Source of the DNA: Lysinibacter cavernae
Lineage (GTDB): Bacteria > Actinomycetota > Actinomycetes > Actinomycetales > Microbacteriaceae
Direction of reading: 5' to 3'
Length of the DNA stretch: 64,000 bases
Assembly: GCF_011758565.1 (NCBI RefSeq)
Contig: NZ_JAAMOX010000002.1
Coordinates: 992,001 to 1,056,000, forward strand
The number at the start of each line of letters is the position of its first letter. Position 1 is the first letter of the stretch. The position numbers and the translations under genes were made by a program. The notes beneath the pieces are model-generated. The model did no database searches, was not told the origin of the DNA, and was given only the letters and a program-made list of their open reading frames with translations. Positions 7,523 to 15,869 of this stretch are shown here, one piece after another.

Positions 7523-8958
7523 TGAGCCAAAACGTGTTGGTGATTGGCGCAGGGCCAGCCGGCCTCGCCGCCGCAGTTGCGGCACGTGCAGCCGGCGCGC
7601 GCGTGACGATGCTCGATTCGTCCGACTACCTTGGCGGCCAGTACTGGCGGCACCTTCCGGCCGAACGCCCCTCGCAGGACGAGGAGCGGCTGCACCACGG
7701 TTGGGGCAAATTTACCAAGCTCCGCAGCGCGCTTGAGGCCGATGCCGGCTGCGAGATCGTGACGAGTGCCCAGGTGTGGTCGATCGAGAATTACGGCGGG
7801 GGAGCCTTCGGTGACGACTCTGCCGCACGCCACGAGGTGCACGTGCTTGTGGGGCCGCCGGATGGCATCAACCGCGAAAACCGAAGCTACACCCCCGACT
7901 CCATCGTGATGGCCACCGGGGCCCACGACCGCACGCTTCCGTTCCCCGGATGGGACCTGCCTGGTGTGTTCTCGGCTGGTGCCGCTCAGGCCATGGCCAA
8001 GGGCGAGCGCGTTGCCGTTGGGCAGCGAGTCGTTGTTGCCGGGGCTGGGCCGTTTCTGCTGCCCGTCGCGACGTCGCTCAGCCAGGTCGGGGCGACGGTG
8101 CTCGGCGTGTACGAGGCGAGCCGCCTCGGTTCGCTCATCACCGGGTGGCTGCCACAACCGTGGCAACTTATTGGGGCGAGCGGCAAGGCGACCGAGCTCA
8201 TAGAATACGTTGGCAACCACCTGCGTCATCGCATCCCGTACCGCATCGGACATGCCGTGATTGCCGCCAATGGAACCGACCGGGTTGAGTCCGTCACTAT
8301 TGCTGCCGTTGACGCGAAGTGGTCCCCGATTCCCGGCACCGAAAAGACCATCGCGGCGGATGCGGTGTGTGTGAGCCACGGATTCACGCCGCGGCTTGAG
8401 CTGCCAATTGCGGTTGGCTGCGACCTGTCGGCGGAGCGGTTTGTCCTCATCGACGACGCGCAGCAAACGAGTGTTGCGAGCGTGTACGCGGCCGGCGAGA
8501 TTACCGGAATTGGTGGGGTGGATGCCGCGCTTGCCGAGGGAACCATCGCCGGGCACTGCGCTGCCGGTGGGTCCTCGCGCGACGAGACGATTGCTGGCGC
8601 GGTGAAGCGCCGCGTGACCTTCACCGGTTTTGCGTCGCGCATCGAGGCCGCCCACGGTATCCGGTCTGACTGGGTCAACTGGCTCAAGGAAGACACCCTC
8701 GTGTGCCGCTGCGAAGAAGTCACCTACGGCAAGCTCCGCGCGACCGGGAAGCGAACCGAAGCGCAAGGGCTGCGATCGCAGAAGCTGTCTTCGCGGGCCG
8801 CGCTTGGCATCTGCCAGGGCCGCATTTGCGGGCGAAGCGTTGAGGACATCATGTGTCGCGAAACCCCTGGCGGGCTCATCGACGGCGCAAGCATCGATCG
8901 AAGGCCAATCGTCACTCCGATTCGGCTTGGCGAACTTGCCGGCGAGGCGACGAAATAA
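7522..8958 (+). CDS. FAD/NAD(P)-binding (HcnB-like) subunit of D-hydroxyproline dehydrogenase
   Basis: 478 residues. N-terminal FAD-binding motif VLVIGAGPAGLAAAVAARAA at residues 5-24, a second dinucleotide motif (VVVAGAGPFLLPVA, about 170-185), and a C-terminal BFD-like [2Fe-2S] region with Cys395-x-Cys397 (VCRCEE) and Cys431-x4-Cys436 (ICQGRICG). This is the large HcnB-type subunit; family members accept electrons via the ferredoxin-like subunit. The first ATG inside the coding overlap (7522) is taken as the start; upstream in-frame codons lie within the preceding gene. Confidence 0.88.
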   Translation: MSQNVLVIGAGPAGLAAAVAARAAGARVTMLDSSDYLGGQYWRHLPAERPSQDEERLHHGWGKFTKLRSALEADAGCEIVTSAQVWSIENYGGGAFGDDSAARHEVHVLVGPPDGINRENRSYTPDSIVMATGAHDRTLPFPGWDLPGVFSAGAAQAMAKGERVAVGQRVVVAGAGPFLLPVATSLSQVGATVLGVYEASRLGSLITGWLPQPWQLIGASGKATELIEYVGNHLRHRIPYRIGHAVIAANGTDRVESVTIAAVDAKWSPIPGTEKTIAADAVCVSHGFTPRLELPIAVGCDLSAERFVLIDDAQQTSVASVYAAGEITGIGGVDAALAEGTIAGHCAAGGSSRDETIAGAVKRRVTFTGFASRIEAAHGIRSDWVNWLKEDTLVCRCEEVTYGKLRATGKRTEAQGLRSQKLSSRAALGICQGRICGRSVEDIMCRETPGGLIDGASIDRRPIVTPIRLGELAGEATK

Positions 8959-9029
8959 AAACCCTGATAAAGCCGTTGTTACCCAGTGTGTGACAGCGGG
9001 CCAACGTTACTACTTGAAAGCGAGAACTC

Positions 9030-10031
9030 ATGCGCTCATCACGGATGCTGACCGCGGTTGATTCCCACACCGAGGGCATGCCAACGCGCGTGGTCACCGG
9101 TGGCGTTGGGGTCATCCCAGGGGCGACCATGAACGAAAAGCGGTTGTATTTCATGGAGCACATGGATGACATCCGCCTCTTTCTCATGAATGAGCCTCGT
9201 GGGCACGCCGCGATGAGCGGGTCAATCCTGCAGCCGTCGACCCGCGACGACGCCGATTTTGGCGTCATCTACATCGAGGTTTCTGGCTGCCTGCCAATGT
9301 GTGGCCACGGCACAATCGGTACGGCGACCGTGCTGGTGGAGACGGGCATGGTTCCCGTGGTTGAGCCGGAGACGGTCATCCGGCTGGATACGCCTGCCGG
9401 GCTCGTGATCGCGAGGGTTGCGGTGAGCGACGGGCACGCTGATTCGGTCACGATCGAAAACGTTCCCTCGTATGTTGAACGCCTCGATAAGGTCATTGCC
9501 GTTCCCGGCTATGGCGAGATTCCGTACAGCATCGCGTTTGGCGGAAACTTCTACGCCATGGTCGACCTCGACGACGTCAAGCTGCCGTTTGACCGTTCCA
9601 AGCAGAACGAGATCATTGCCGCTGGCCTTGCGATCATGGACGCCATCAACGAGCAGGACGCCCCGAAGCATCCCGAGATTGAGGGCCTCGACCACTGCCA
9701 TCACGTTGAGTTCATCGCGCCGGGGTCGGATGCCGCCTACTCGCGTCACGCTATGGCGATTTATCCCGGCTGGTTTGACCGCTCTCCCTGTGGCACCGGA
9801 ACGTCGGCCCGCATGGCCGAGCTGTGGGGCCGTGGCGAGCTGCCGCTGCACACAGATTTTGTGAACGAGTCGTTTATCGGCAGCAAGTTCACGGGGCGGT
9901 TGATTGCCGAGGCCGAGGTTGGCGGTATTCCTGCCGTCATCCCCACGATTACGGGACGCGCCTGGGTGACCGGAATTGGTCAGTACATGCTTGATCCCGC
10001 CGACCCGTTCCCGACCGGATTCCAGTTTTAG
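9030..10031 (+). CDS. 4-hydroxyproline 2-epimerase / proline racemase family
   Basis: 333 residues, the usual length for the family. Both catalytic cysteines are present: Cys91 in MCGHGTIG and Cys254 in DRSPCGTGT. A Cys-Cys pair supports epimerase/racemase activity, unlike the Thr-containing dehydratases. It converts trans-4-hydroxy-L-proline to cis-4-hydroxy-D-proline, the substrate of the dehydrogenase encoded just upstream. It starts 71 bases after that operon and is probably co-transcribed. True proline racemase activity cannot be excluded from sequence, but neighbours favour hydroxyproline. Confidence 0.88.
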   Translation: MRSSRMLTAVDSHTEGMPTRVVTGGVGVIPGATMNEKRLYFMEHMDDIRLFLMNEPRGHAAMSGSILQPSTRDDADFGVIYIEVSGCLPMCGHGTIGTATVLVETGMVPVVEPETVIRLDTPAGLVIARVAVSDGHADSVTIENVPSYVERLDKVIAVPGYGEIPYSIAFGGNFYAMVDLDDVKLPFDRSKQNEIIAAGLAIMDAINEQDAPKHPEIEGLDHCHHVEFIAPGSDAAYSRHAMAIYPGWFDRSPCGTGTSARMAELWGRGELPLHTDFVNESFIGSKFTGRLIAEAEVGGIPAVIPTITGRAWVTGIGQYMLDPADPFPTGFQF

Positions 10032-10086
10032 TCGGTAATGTTACGATCATAAGATGATTGCGGGATGCGGCCCAAACCCGCTCCCC

Positions 10087-10114
10087 GGCCAGCCGCAGCG
10101 TTGCGGGGCTGGCC
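10087..10114 (+). other. Intercistronic hairpin between epimerase and dehydrogenase genes
   Basis: GGCCAGCC (10087-10094) pairs perfectly with GGCTGGCC (10107-10114); the inner GCA/TGC can add pairs. No T run follows, so it may be an attenuating or mRNA-stabilising element rather than a full terminator. Confidence 0.45.
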
Positions 10115-10166
10115 GCTCTCACCCCAAACCAACCCGAAGAACATCACACGAAGTCTGAGGAGAATA

Positions 10167-11690
10167 ATGACCAACGCAGAACCACTCGCGCCAGAGCTTG
10201 AGACGATTGTCGCCAACGCGGCCGCCGCATCCGACGCCTACGCGGCAGTAAACCCGGTCGAGCGGGCAAAGGCTCTCGTCGCGGTTGCCGACGCGCTTGA
10301 CGCAAGCCGCGAAGAACTCGTATCTATTGCCGCGAGTGAAACCGGCCTCACCGAGGCCCGCCTCAACGGCGAGCTCACCCGCACGGCCGTGCAGCTGCGC
10401 CTGTTCGCCGATGTCGCCGTAGACGGAGGATACCTCGACGTGCGCATCGACGAAGCCGACACGGCGTTTGCCCTCGGCGTGCGCCCAGACCTGCGCCGCT
10501 ATCACATCCCCGTCGGGCCCGTCCTCAACTTCTCGGCAAGCAACTTCCCGTTTGCCTTCTCCGTTGCCGGTGGAGACAGCGCGGCAGCACTTGCCGCTGG
10601 TTGCCCGGTCATCGTCAAGGCGCATTCTGGGCATCCGCAGCTCTCGATCCGTACGGCCGAGGTTGTGGCAGAGGCGCTGGCAGGGGCAGGGATGCCAGAC
10701 GGCGTCTTCCAGCTCATCGCTGGCCAGGCCGCCGGCATCGCCGTGCTGAAGGATGCTCGCATCAAGGCTGGCTCGTTCACCGGCTCGATCTATGCCGGCC
10801 GCCTGCTCGCTGACATCGCGGCATCGCGCCCAGCGCCTATCCGCTTCTACGGAGAGCTTGGCAGCGTTAACCCCGTCTTTGTGACCAAGGCAGCAATTGA
10901 CGAGCAGGCAGCTGAGCTTGCCGCTGGCTATGTCACGAGCGTCGCCGGGTCCGCCGGCCAACTCTGCACCAAGCCGGGCTTTGTGTTTGTTCCAGAGGCG
11001 CACGGGCTCGACGAGGCCATTGCCTCCGCAGCGGCTCCCGTCGGCGAGCACCGCCTGCTCAACCAGAAGATCGCCAAGAGCTACGTTGAGCGCCGCGACG
11101 CCATCATCGGCACCGCGGGCGTGCGCGTTGTTGCCGAGGGCGGCATCCGCATCGACGACGAAGGTCACGGCTGGGCGACCCCCACGATCGTTGCCGTGTC
11201 GCTTGACAACCTGCGTGCGGGTCGCGAGACCCTCATGGACGAGGTCTTCGGACCGATGTCTGTGCTCGTTGAGTACCCGGCCGGCGCCGACCTCGCCGCG
11301 GCCGTTCCTGAACTCTTCGAGGGAAACCTCACCGCGACGCTGCACCTCGGTACTGTCGAGTCTGCCGGCGAAGGTGCGGACGTTGAGGCGCTGCGCGACC
11401 TCATCCGCGTGCTCACGCAGCACGCCGGCCGCGTGCTCTTCGGCGGCTGGCCAACCGGCGTCGCCGTGACCCCTGCCATGCAGCACGGCGGACCGTGGCC
11501 CGCAACGAGCAACGACTCAAGTACCTCGGTTGGCACGGCCGCGATCAGCCGCTTCTTGCGCCCGGTCGCGTACCAGAGCGCCCCAGACGCGCTGCTCCCC
11601 GAGCCGCTGCGCACGAGCAACCCGTGGAACGTTCCGCAGGCTATTGCTCCCGCTGGCGAGTCCACGCAGTGGGGAAGCTCGGCGAAGTAG
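10167..11690 (+). CDS. Aldehyde dehydrogenase, probable alpha-ketoglutarate semialdehyde dehydrogenase
   Basis: 507 residues, ALDH superfamily. Catalytic Cys267 (GQLCTKPG) and the general-base Glu230 (FYGELGSVNP) are present. The cofactor-binding region contains PVIVKAHSGHP, the form seen in NADP-preferring alpha-ketoglutarate semialdehyde dehydrogenases. It would carry out the last step of hydroxyproline degradation, giving alpha-ketoglutarate. The ATG at 10167 has GAGGAG at 10157-10162; 34 in-frame codons upstream lack a ribosome site and cross the hairpin. The deaminase that should make its substrate is not in this window. Confidence 0.88.
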   Translation: MTNAEPLAPELETIVANAAAASDAYAAVNPVERAKALVAVADALDASREELVSIAASETGLTEARLNGELTRTAVQLRLFADVAVDGGYLDVRIDEADTAFALGVRPDLRRYHIPVGPVLNFSASNFPFAFSVAGGDSAAALAAGCPVIVKAHSGHPQLSIRTAEVVAEALAGAGMPDGVFQLIAGQAAGIAVLKDARIKAGSFTGSIYAGRLLADIAASRPAPIRFYGELGSVNPVFVTKAAIDEQAAELAAGYVTSVAGSAGQLCTKPGFVFVPEAHGLDEAIASAAAPVGEHRLLNQKIAKSYVERRDAIIGTAGVRVVAEGGIRIDDEGHGWATPTIVAVSLDNLRAGRETLMDEVFGPMSVLVEYPAGADLAAAVPELFEGNLTATLHLGTVESAGEGADVEALRDLIRVLTQHAGRVLFGGWPTGVAVTPAMQHGGPWPATSNDSSTSVGTAAISRFLRPVAYQSAPDALLPEPLRTSNPWNVPQAIAPAGESTQWGSSAK

Positions 11691-11767
11691 TTCGTACGCC
11701 CTGGCCCGCCTTCGACCAGTTGTTTCTGGGAGGGGGCGGGCTTTTGCGTGCGCGGGACTGTGCATCC

Positions 11768-11819
11768 ATTCGCCGCTCGTTGCGAAGATTTGGCCCGAAT
11801 GTGACAATCATCGGCGAAC
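11768..11819. repeat. Orphan degenerate copy of palindromic repeat family 1
   Basis: 52 bases with inverted arms. The left arm (11768-11785, core CGCCGCTCGTTGCGA) matches the copies at 53204 and 54260; the right arm (11802-11819) is more diverged but ends in the shared CGGCGAAC. No nuclease gene is next to this copy. Confidence 0.7.
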
Positions 11820-11865
11820 GGATTGCCCTGCCGCGCTGTGTCCACGGGGCCTCCGTGGATCGAGC

Positions 11866-11911
11866 AGGCGCAAATCGTCCCAAACCTCGAGTTTTAGGAC
11901 GATTTGCGCCT
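11866..11911. terminator. Bidirectional terminator, perfect 15-bp inverted repeat
   Basis: AGGCGCAAATCGTCC (11866-11880) is perfectly complementary to 11897-11911, with a 16-base spacer containing TTTT. It lies between the convergent hydroxyproline operon and the minus-strand reductase gene. A smaller hairpin TCCACGG/CCGTGGA (11841-11859) sits just before it. Together with the orphan repeat it accounts for most of the 297-base gap. Confidence 0.65.
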
Positions 11912-11987
11912 ACTCAATGGGTGGTCAGAGGGTGGGTGGCCGGACGGATGCGGCAGACGGGCGTGGCTACGGCCTACCCATCGCGAC

Positions 11988-13016
11988 CTAGACCGTCGGC
12001 GCCTCTACCCGCACCACGATGCGGCCCCGAACCTTGCCCGTCGCGAAGTCGCCAGCGTGGTGGAGCACGTCTTCGAGGCGGATTTCCCGGGTGAAGGGCG
12101 CGAGCTCGTCCTCGTCGAAGGACGCCGCGAGGTAGTCCCACGCGCGCTGTCGGCTGGCGAGCGGCGCATCCACCGAATTGATGCCCGAGAGCGTGATGCC
12201 GCGCAGGATGAAGGGCATGACGGTCGCGGGCAGGTCGGCTCCTTGGGCGAGGCCGCAGGCCGTGACGATGCCGCCGTAGTTGGTTTGGGCGAGGGCGTTG
12301 GCGAGGGTGTGGCTGCCGACCGAGTCGACGGCGGCCGCCCAGCGCATCCGCTGGAGGGGCTTGCCTTCGCCGCCAAGTTCGGAGCGGTCGATGATTTCGG
12401 CGGCCCCGAGGCTGCGCAGGTAGTCGCCCTCTTCCTCAGCCCGACCGCTCGACGCGACGACGGTAAAACCTGCTTTGGCCAGCAGCGTGATGGCGACCGA
12501 GCCGACGCCTCCGGCTGCTCCCGTGACAAGAACGGGGCCGTCAGCGGGGGTGACGCCGTGATCGTGCACCGCGAGCACCGAGAGCGCTGCGGTGAAGCCG
12601 GCGGTGCCGAGCGCGGCGGCCCAGCGCGCGGATCGCCCTTCGGGAAGGCGGACGAGGCTGTCGGCGCGGACGTGGGCGCGCTGGGCAAGCCCGCCGTGCC
12701 TGGTTTCGCCGAGCCCGTCTCCGTTGAGGATGACGCGGTCGCCTGGCATCCACCGTGGATCGTCGCTGCTGGTGACGGTGCCGACGAGGTCGATGCCGGC
12801 CACGAGCGGAAGGACGCGGGCGACGCCGCGGTTGCCAGCGAGGGCGAGCGCATCCTTGTAATTGAGGCTTGAGTAGTCGACCGCGACCCAAACGGCGCCG
12901 TCTGGTGTTGCAAGGGCGGCATCGTTGAGGGTTGCGAAGCGCGCGAGCGTTGGCCGCTCGGAGGTTTCACCAAATGTTTCTTCAACCAGCAGTGCGTGGA
13001 AGTGGTTTTCGGTCAT
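11988..13016 (-). CDS. YhdH/AcuI-type NADPH-dependent acrylyl-CoA reductase family oxidoreductase
   Basis: 342 residues, zinc-free medium-chain reductase. The N-terminal VAVDYSSLNYKDALAL and the cofactor motif VTGAAGGVGSVAITLLAKAG (about 145-164) are hallmarks of the YhdH/YhfP/AcuI group, which reduces acryloyl-CoA or detoxifies related enoyl compounds. The start at 13016 has GGAGG seven bases upstream; a further in-frame ATG seven codons earlier overlaps that site. It stands 36 bases from the ABC permease gene and may share its transcript. The physiological substrate here is unknown. Confidence 0.85.
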   Translation of the reverse strand: MTENHFHALLVEETFGETSERPTLARFATLNDAALATPDGAVWVAVDYSSLNYKDALALAGNRGVARVLPLVAGIDLVGTVTSSDDPRWMPGDRVILNGDGLGETRHGGLAQRAHVRADSLVRLPEGRSARWAAALGTAGFTAALSVLAVHDHGVTPADGPVLVTGAAGGVGSVAITLLAKAGFTVVASSGRAEEEGDYLRSLGAAEIIDRSELGGEGKPLQRMRWAAAVDSVGSHTLANALAQTNYGGIVTACGLAQGADLPATVMPFILRGITLSGINSVDAPLASRQRAWDYLAASFDEDELAPFTREIRLEDVLHHAGDFATGKVRGRIVVRVEAPTV

Positions 13017-13052
13017 GATGAAACCTCCTGCAATCATGCGGCGCTGCGACTC

Positions 13053-13868
13053 TTAGGTGATGTCGCGTCGCCAGCTGACAAAGTATCCGCCAATCGTGGT
13101 TGCGGCTGCAATAGCCGCCAACACGAGGGCGCCTTGCCACCACTCTAGACCCGTGCCAGGTGCGATGACACTGTAAAAACTTGCGCCAACGAGGGCGTCG
13201 CTTGCGGCCCCCGGCAGGAAGTTGCCAACCTCTGCGGTCCAGTCGGCGAGGGTTGCCGCGAAGCGAAGCAGCGGCTCAACAAACTGGGTGAAGGCGATCA
13301 CAACGGCGATCGAAGCGATCTGGCTCGGGATGAGCGCCCCCAGCCCCGTTCCGATGGCACCCCAGAGCGCAAGTGCGAGAATCATCCGGCCGATGATGGC
13401 CCAGGTTTCGCTGTCGCCGAGCAGGGTATCCGCCCCAAAGCCCCCGAGGACTGCTGCGCCAACGCCGACGGAACCGATCGTTCCGATCAGGCCAAGGATG
13501 CCGCCCCACACAAACATGGTGATGACCTTCGCCGTGAGCGAGACGCCGCGTTTTGGGGTTGCGAGGAAGGTGGGGTTGACGGTTTTGTGCCGGAACTCCT
13601 GGGTGACCATGATGGCTCCGAAGATCACCGGGAACACAAAGCCGATCGAGCTTGCGAACGTGTAGATGAGCGTTGGGTCGAGGGGCATGCCCCCGGTGTT
13701 GGCAACGTCTTCGCCGATGAGGCCAGCGTCGGTTGCCCCGAGGAGCGCCCCGAGCCCGCCGGCCATGGCCGCAACGTAGAGGAAGAGTGCGAGCGCAAGA
13801 ATCCACCACAGGCGGGTGCTGCTGATCTTGCGGAACTCGGATGCGACGGCCGCCGTGAGCGTGTTCAT
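13053..13868 (-). CDS. ABC-2 type exporter permease
   Basis: 271 residues with about six hydrophobic segments (near 20-45, 60-80, 105-135, 145-170, 178-200, 245-265) and no ATP-binding motifs. It begins MNTLTAAVASEFRKISSTRLWW, the usual start of ABC-2 permeases. It is translated after the ATPase gene with a four-base ATGA overlap, so the two form one exporter. Similar pairs export antibiotics, lipids or bacteriocins; the substrate cannot be read from sequence. Confidence 0.88.
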   Translation of the reverse strand: MNTLTAAVASEFRKISSTRLWWILALALFLYVAAMAGGLGALLGATDAGLIGEDVANTGGMPLDPTLIYTFASSIGFVFPVIFGAIMVTQEFRHKTVNPTFLATPKRGVSLTAKVITMFVWGGILGLIGTIGSVGVGAAVLGGFGADTLLGDSETWAIIGRMILALALWGAIGTGLGALIPSQIASIAVVIAFTQFVEPLLRFAATLADWTAEVGNFLPGAASDALVGASFYSVIAPGTGLEWWQGALVLAAIAAATTIGGYFVSWRRDIT

Positions 13869-14767
13869 CGGGTCTCTCCTTCGCTCATGAGCTCGAGGAA
13901 GGTGTCTTCGAGGCCGGTGTTTTGCTGCTGGAGCTCGTGGAGTTCAACGCGCTCGGTGAACGCAAGGTGTCCGATGGCCGCCGCGTTTGCGTTTGGTACA
14001 AGGAATCCCGTTGGTGTTTGTTGGGGCGCGAAGCCGGCCGTTACCAGTGCGCTCTGCAGGGCATCCGGTGTTGGGGATGCCACGAGCACCGCCGTTGCGT
14101 GGCGTGACTCGAGCTGCGCCAGCGACCCGGTGTAGACCAGCTTGCCGTTGCGGATGACCAGCACCTCGTCAACGGTTTGCTGTACTTCGCTGAGCATGTG
14201 CGAGCTGATGAGCACGGTACGACCCTCGGCGGCGAGCTGCTTGAGGAAGCCGCGAATCCACTTGATGCCTTCTGGGTCGAGCCCGTTGATGGGTTCGTCG
14301 AGCACGATGACCTGTGGGTCGCCGAGCAGCGCATAGGCAAGGCCGAGTCGCTGGCGCATACCGAGAGAGTATCCGCCAACGCGGCGGTCGGCCGCTGAGG
14401 TAAGGCCAACCATGTCGAGCACAACCGAGATGCGAGCCTTGGGGATGCGCGCGGCCGTTGCGTAGACCGCGAGGTGGTTGCGCCCGGAGCGCCCTGGGTG
14501 AAAGCTTCCGGCTTCGAGCGCGGCGCCGACCGTGGTGAGCGGCGAGGCGAGGTCGCGATAGGCGGTTCCGCCAAAGGTTGCGGAACCGCTTGTGGCTGCA
14601 ACAAGGCCGAGCAGGATGCGGAGGGTCGTGGTCTTGCCCGCGCCGTTTGGCCCGAGGAAGCCAGTGACCTGGCCCGGATTGATGGTTGCGGTGACATTTT
14701 CGACGGCGTGGACGCTGCCGAACGTTTTTGTCACCCCGTTGAGCTGGATGGGGATTGGTGTAGTCAT
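13865..14767 (-). CDS. ABC exporter ATP-binding protein
   Basis: 300 residues. Walker A GPNGAGKTTTLR (about 39-50), signature YSLGMRQRLGLAYALLG (about 134-150), Walker B VIVLDEPINGLDPEG and the H-loop SSHMLSE are all present. The C-terminal 80 residues form the regulatory tail common in drug or bacteriocin ABC-2 ATPases. It is the first gene of the minus-strand unit and sits behind a promoter that contains a palindrome, suggesting repression by an unlinked regulator. Confidence 0.9.
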   Translation of the reverse strand: MTTPIPIQLNGVTKTFGSVHAVENVTATINPGQVTGFLGPNGAGKTTTLRILLGLVAATSGSATFGGTAYRDLASPLTTVGAALEAGSFHPGRSGRNHLAVYATAARIPKARISVVLDMVGLTSAADRRVGGYSLGMRQRLGLAYALLGDPQVIVLDEPINGLDPEGIKWIRGFLKQLAAEGRTVLISSHMLSEVQQTVDEVLVIRNGKLVYTGSLAQLESRHATAVLVASPTPDALQSALVTAGFAPQQTPTGFLVPNANAAAIGHLAFTERVELHELQQQNTGLEDTFLELMSEGETR

Positions 14768-14797
14768 AGTGACGCTCTCGTGTTGTGGGGCGTTATA

Positions 14798-14827
14798 TCT
14801 ATAGTTATAGCATAACTAGAACAACAA
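14798..14827 (-). promoter_or_regulatory. Promoter of the ABC exporter with embedded operator palindrome
   Basis: On the minus strand TTGTTG (14827-14822) and TATAGA (14803-14798) are 18 bases apart. The palindrome TAGTTATAGCATAACTA (14802-14818, 7-bp arms) lies almost entirely in the spacer, the position expected for a repressor that blocks RNA polymerase. GntR/YtrA-type repressors often control such exporters, but none is adjacent. Confidence 0.5.
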
Positions 14828-15150
14828 GCGGTTGACGAGTTCAATCGTGTGTGTTCACCCGAGCGAATGGTGATCGGATGCTGCGACCGAGGGGCGCGGT
14901 GGTGGCGAAGATGTATTGATCCCACCCCTGGGACTTGGTTCGCTGGGCAAGCCAATGTATTGAATGCTTGCGAGAGTGTTTGGCTAATAATCTTCTTAAC
15001 TATAAATTTTTGATAACAAGTGTGATTTTGGGGCTTCATAACTTGGGGATTGCCTAGGCGTTTCTATAGAGTTTTCTCTTAATGTCCTGAGTTTCTCTGC
15101 GCCAATGGTTGCCGTTTTCAAGACAGTTCCCCCGATGATGTGTCAACTGT
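14828..15150. other. Divergent intergenic region, AT-rich, upstream of the toxin locus
   Basis: About 320 bases between the exporter promoter and the calcium-repeat gene. The part 14980-15080 is markedly AT-rich for this genome and probably contains the promoter of the toxin operon; TTGATA at about 15009 is a candidate -35. No convincing gene was seen. Confidence 0.4.
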
Positions 15151-15164
15151 GAAGGCTCCCCCCG

Positions 15165-15869
15165 ATGCTTGCATTCTTCAGCGCCCGCTTCCGTCCTGCC
15201 CACGCTCGGGAGGTGTCTACCCGCCGACGACTAACCGCGATCATCGCGAGTGCCGTACTCGCTATCTTTGTGTTTGGCGGGGCGCAGCCAGCTTTTGCAG
15301 CTTCAGATGTTGATAACGACCGCATTTCTGACATCATTGAGCAGCAGATTTGTGGGTCGCTCACCTGCGCAACGGGCGAAGAAGACGCTGACGGCGACGG
15401 AATCCCCGACTGGGTTGAGATCACGGCGTGTGGCACGACCACATGCGCCTCGCCCACGGCAGACAAAGACGAGGATGGCATTCCAGACTTCGCAGAGATC
15501 TTGACCTGCGGCAACGAGACGTGCGCAACGGGTAAAGAAGACGCCAACAGCGACGGCATTGCGGACTGGATCAACTTTGTGATCTGTGGGGACCGTACGT
15601 GTGCAACCGGGCTCGAGGACTACAACAACAACGGCATCTCAGACGCGGATGAGTTGGCCGCATGCGTGAAAACTCCTGGGAATCCGGGCCTTGCCCTGAC
15701 CGGAATCGGCTGGACCGCCATCGCGCTGCTCGCTGCGGCCCTCATCGCAGGCGGAATTGTGCTCCAGCGCCGTCGCGCGTCCCGTGGACTGCTTGCCGGT
15801 GCCGAATCCGCACTCAGCGAACTAATCGTCGTTGACGAGGCTGGCGTAACGGCTGGCGGCGACAAATGA
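15165..15869 (+). CDS. Wall-anchored thrombospondin type-3-like (calcium-binding) repeat protein
   Basis: 234 residues. A signal peptide (about 1-45, ending PAFA|ASD) is followed by four repeats of about 30 residues, each with an acidic DxDxDGIPD-type loop, a CG and a TCATG or TCASP element. The loops resemble calcium-binding TSP3 repeats and the paired cysteines suggest disulfides. The C-terminus has LALTG (about 174), a hydrophobic helix and QRRRASR, a sortase E-like anchor. GAAGG at 15151-15155 precedes the ATG. Its stop overlaps the ATG of the giant RHS gene (ATGA), so the two are made together. It may be a surface scaffold or partner for the RHS protein (inference). Confidence 0.85.
   Translation: MLAFFSARFRPAHAREVSTRRRLTAIIASAVLAIFVFGGAQPAFAASDVDNDRISDIIEQQICGSLTCATGEEDADGDGIPDWVEITACGTTTCASPTADKDEDGIPDFAEILTCGNETCATGKEDANSDGIADWINFVICGDRTCATGLEDYNNNGISDADELAACVKTPGNPGLALTGIGWTAIALLAAALIAGGIVLQRRRASRGLLAGAESALSELIVVDEAGVTAGGDK

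Noticed and set aside
7150-8766. Long minus-strand frame of 538 codons
   Set aside because: It is the shadow of the HcnA/HcnB-like genes, whose cofactor motifs are on the plus strand; high GC keeps the opposite frame open.
10119-11486. Long minus-strand frame of 455 codons
   Set aside because: Shadow of the aldehyde dehydrogenase gene, which has intact catalytic residues.
12005-12985. Second minus-strand frame of 326 codons and a plus-strand frame of 322 codons
   Set aside because: Both overlap the YhdH/AcuI-type gene, whose translation matches a known family over its full length.
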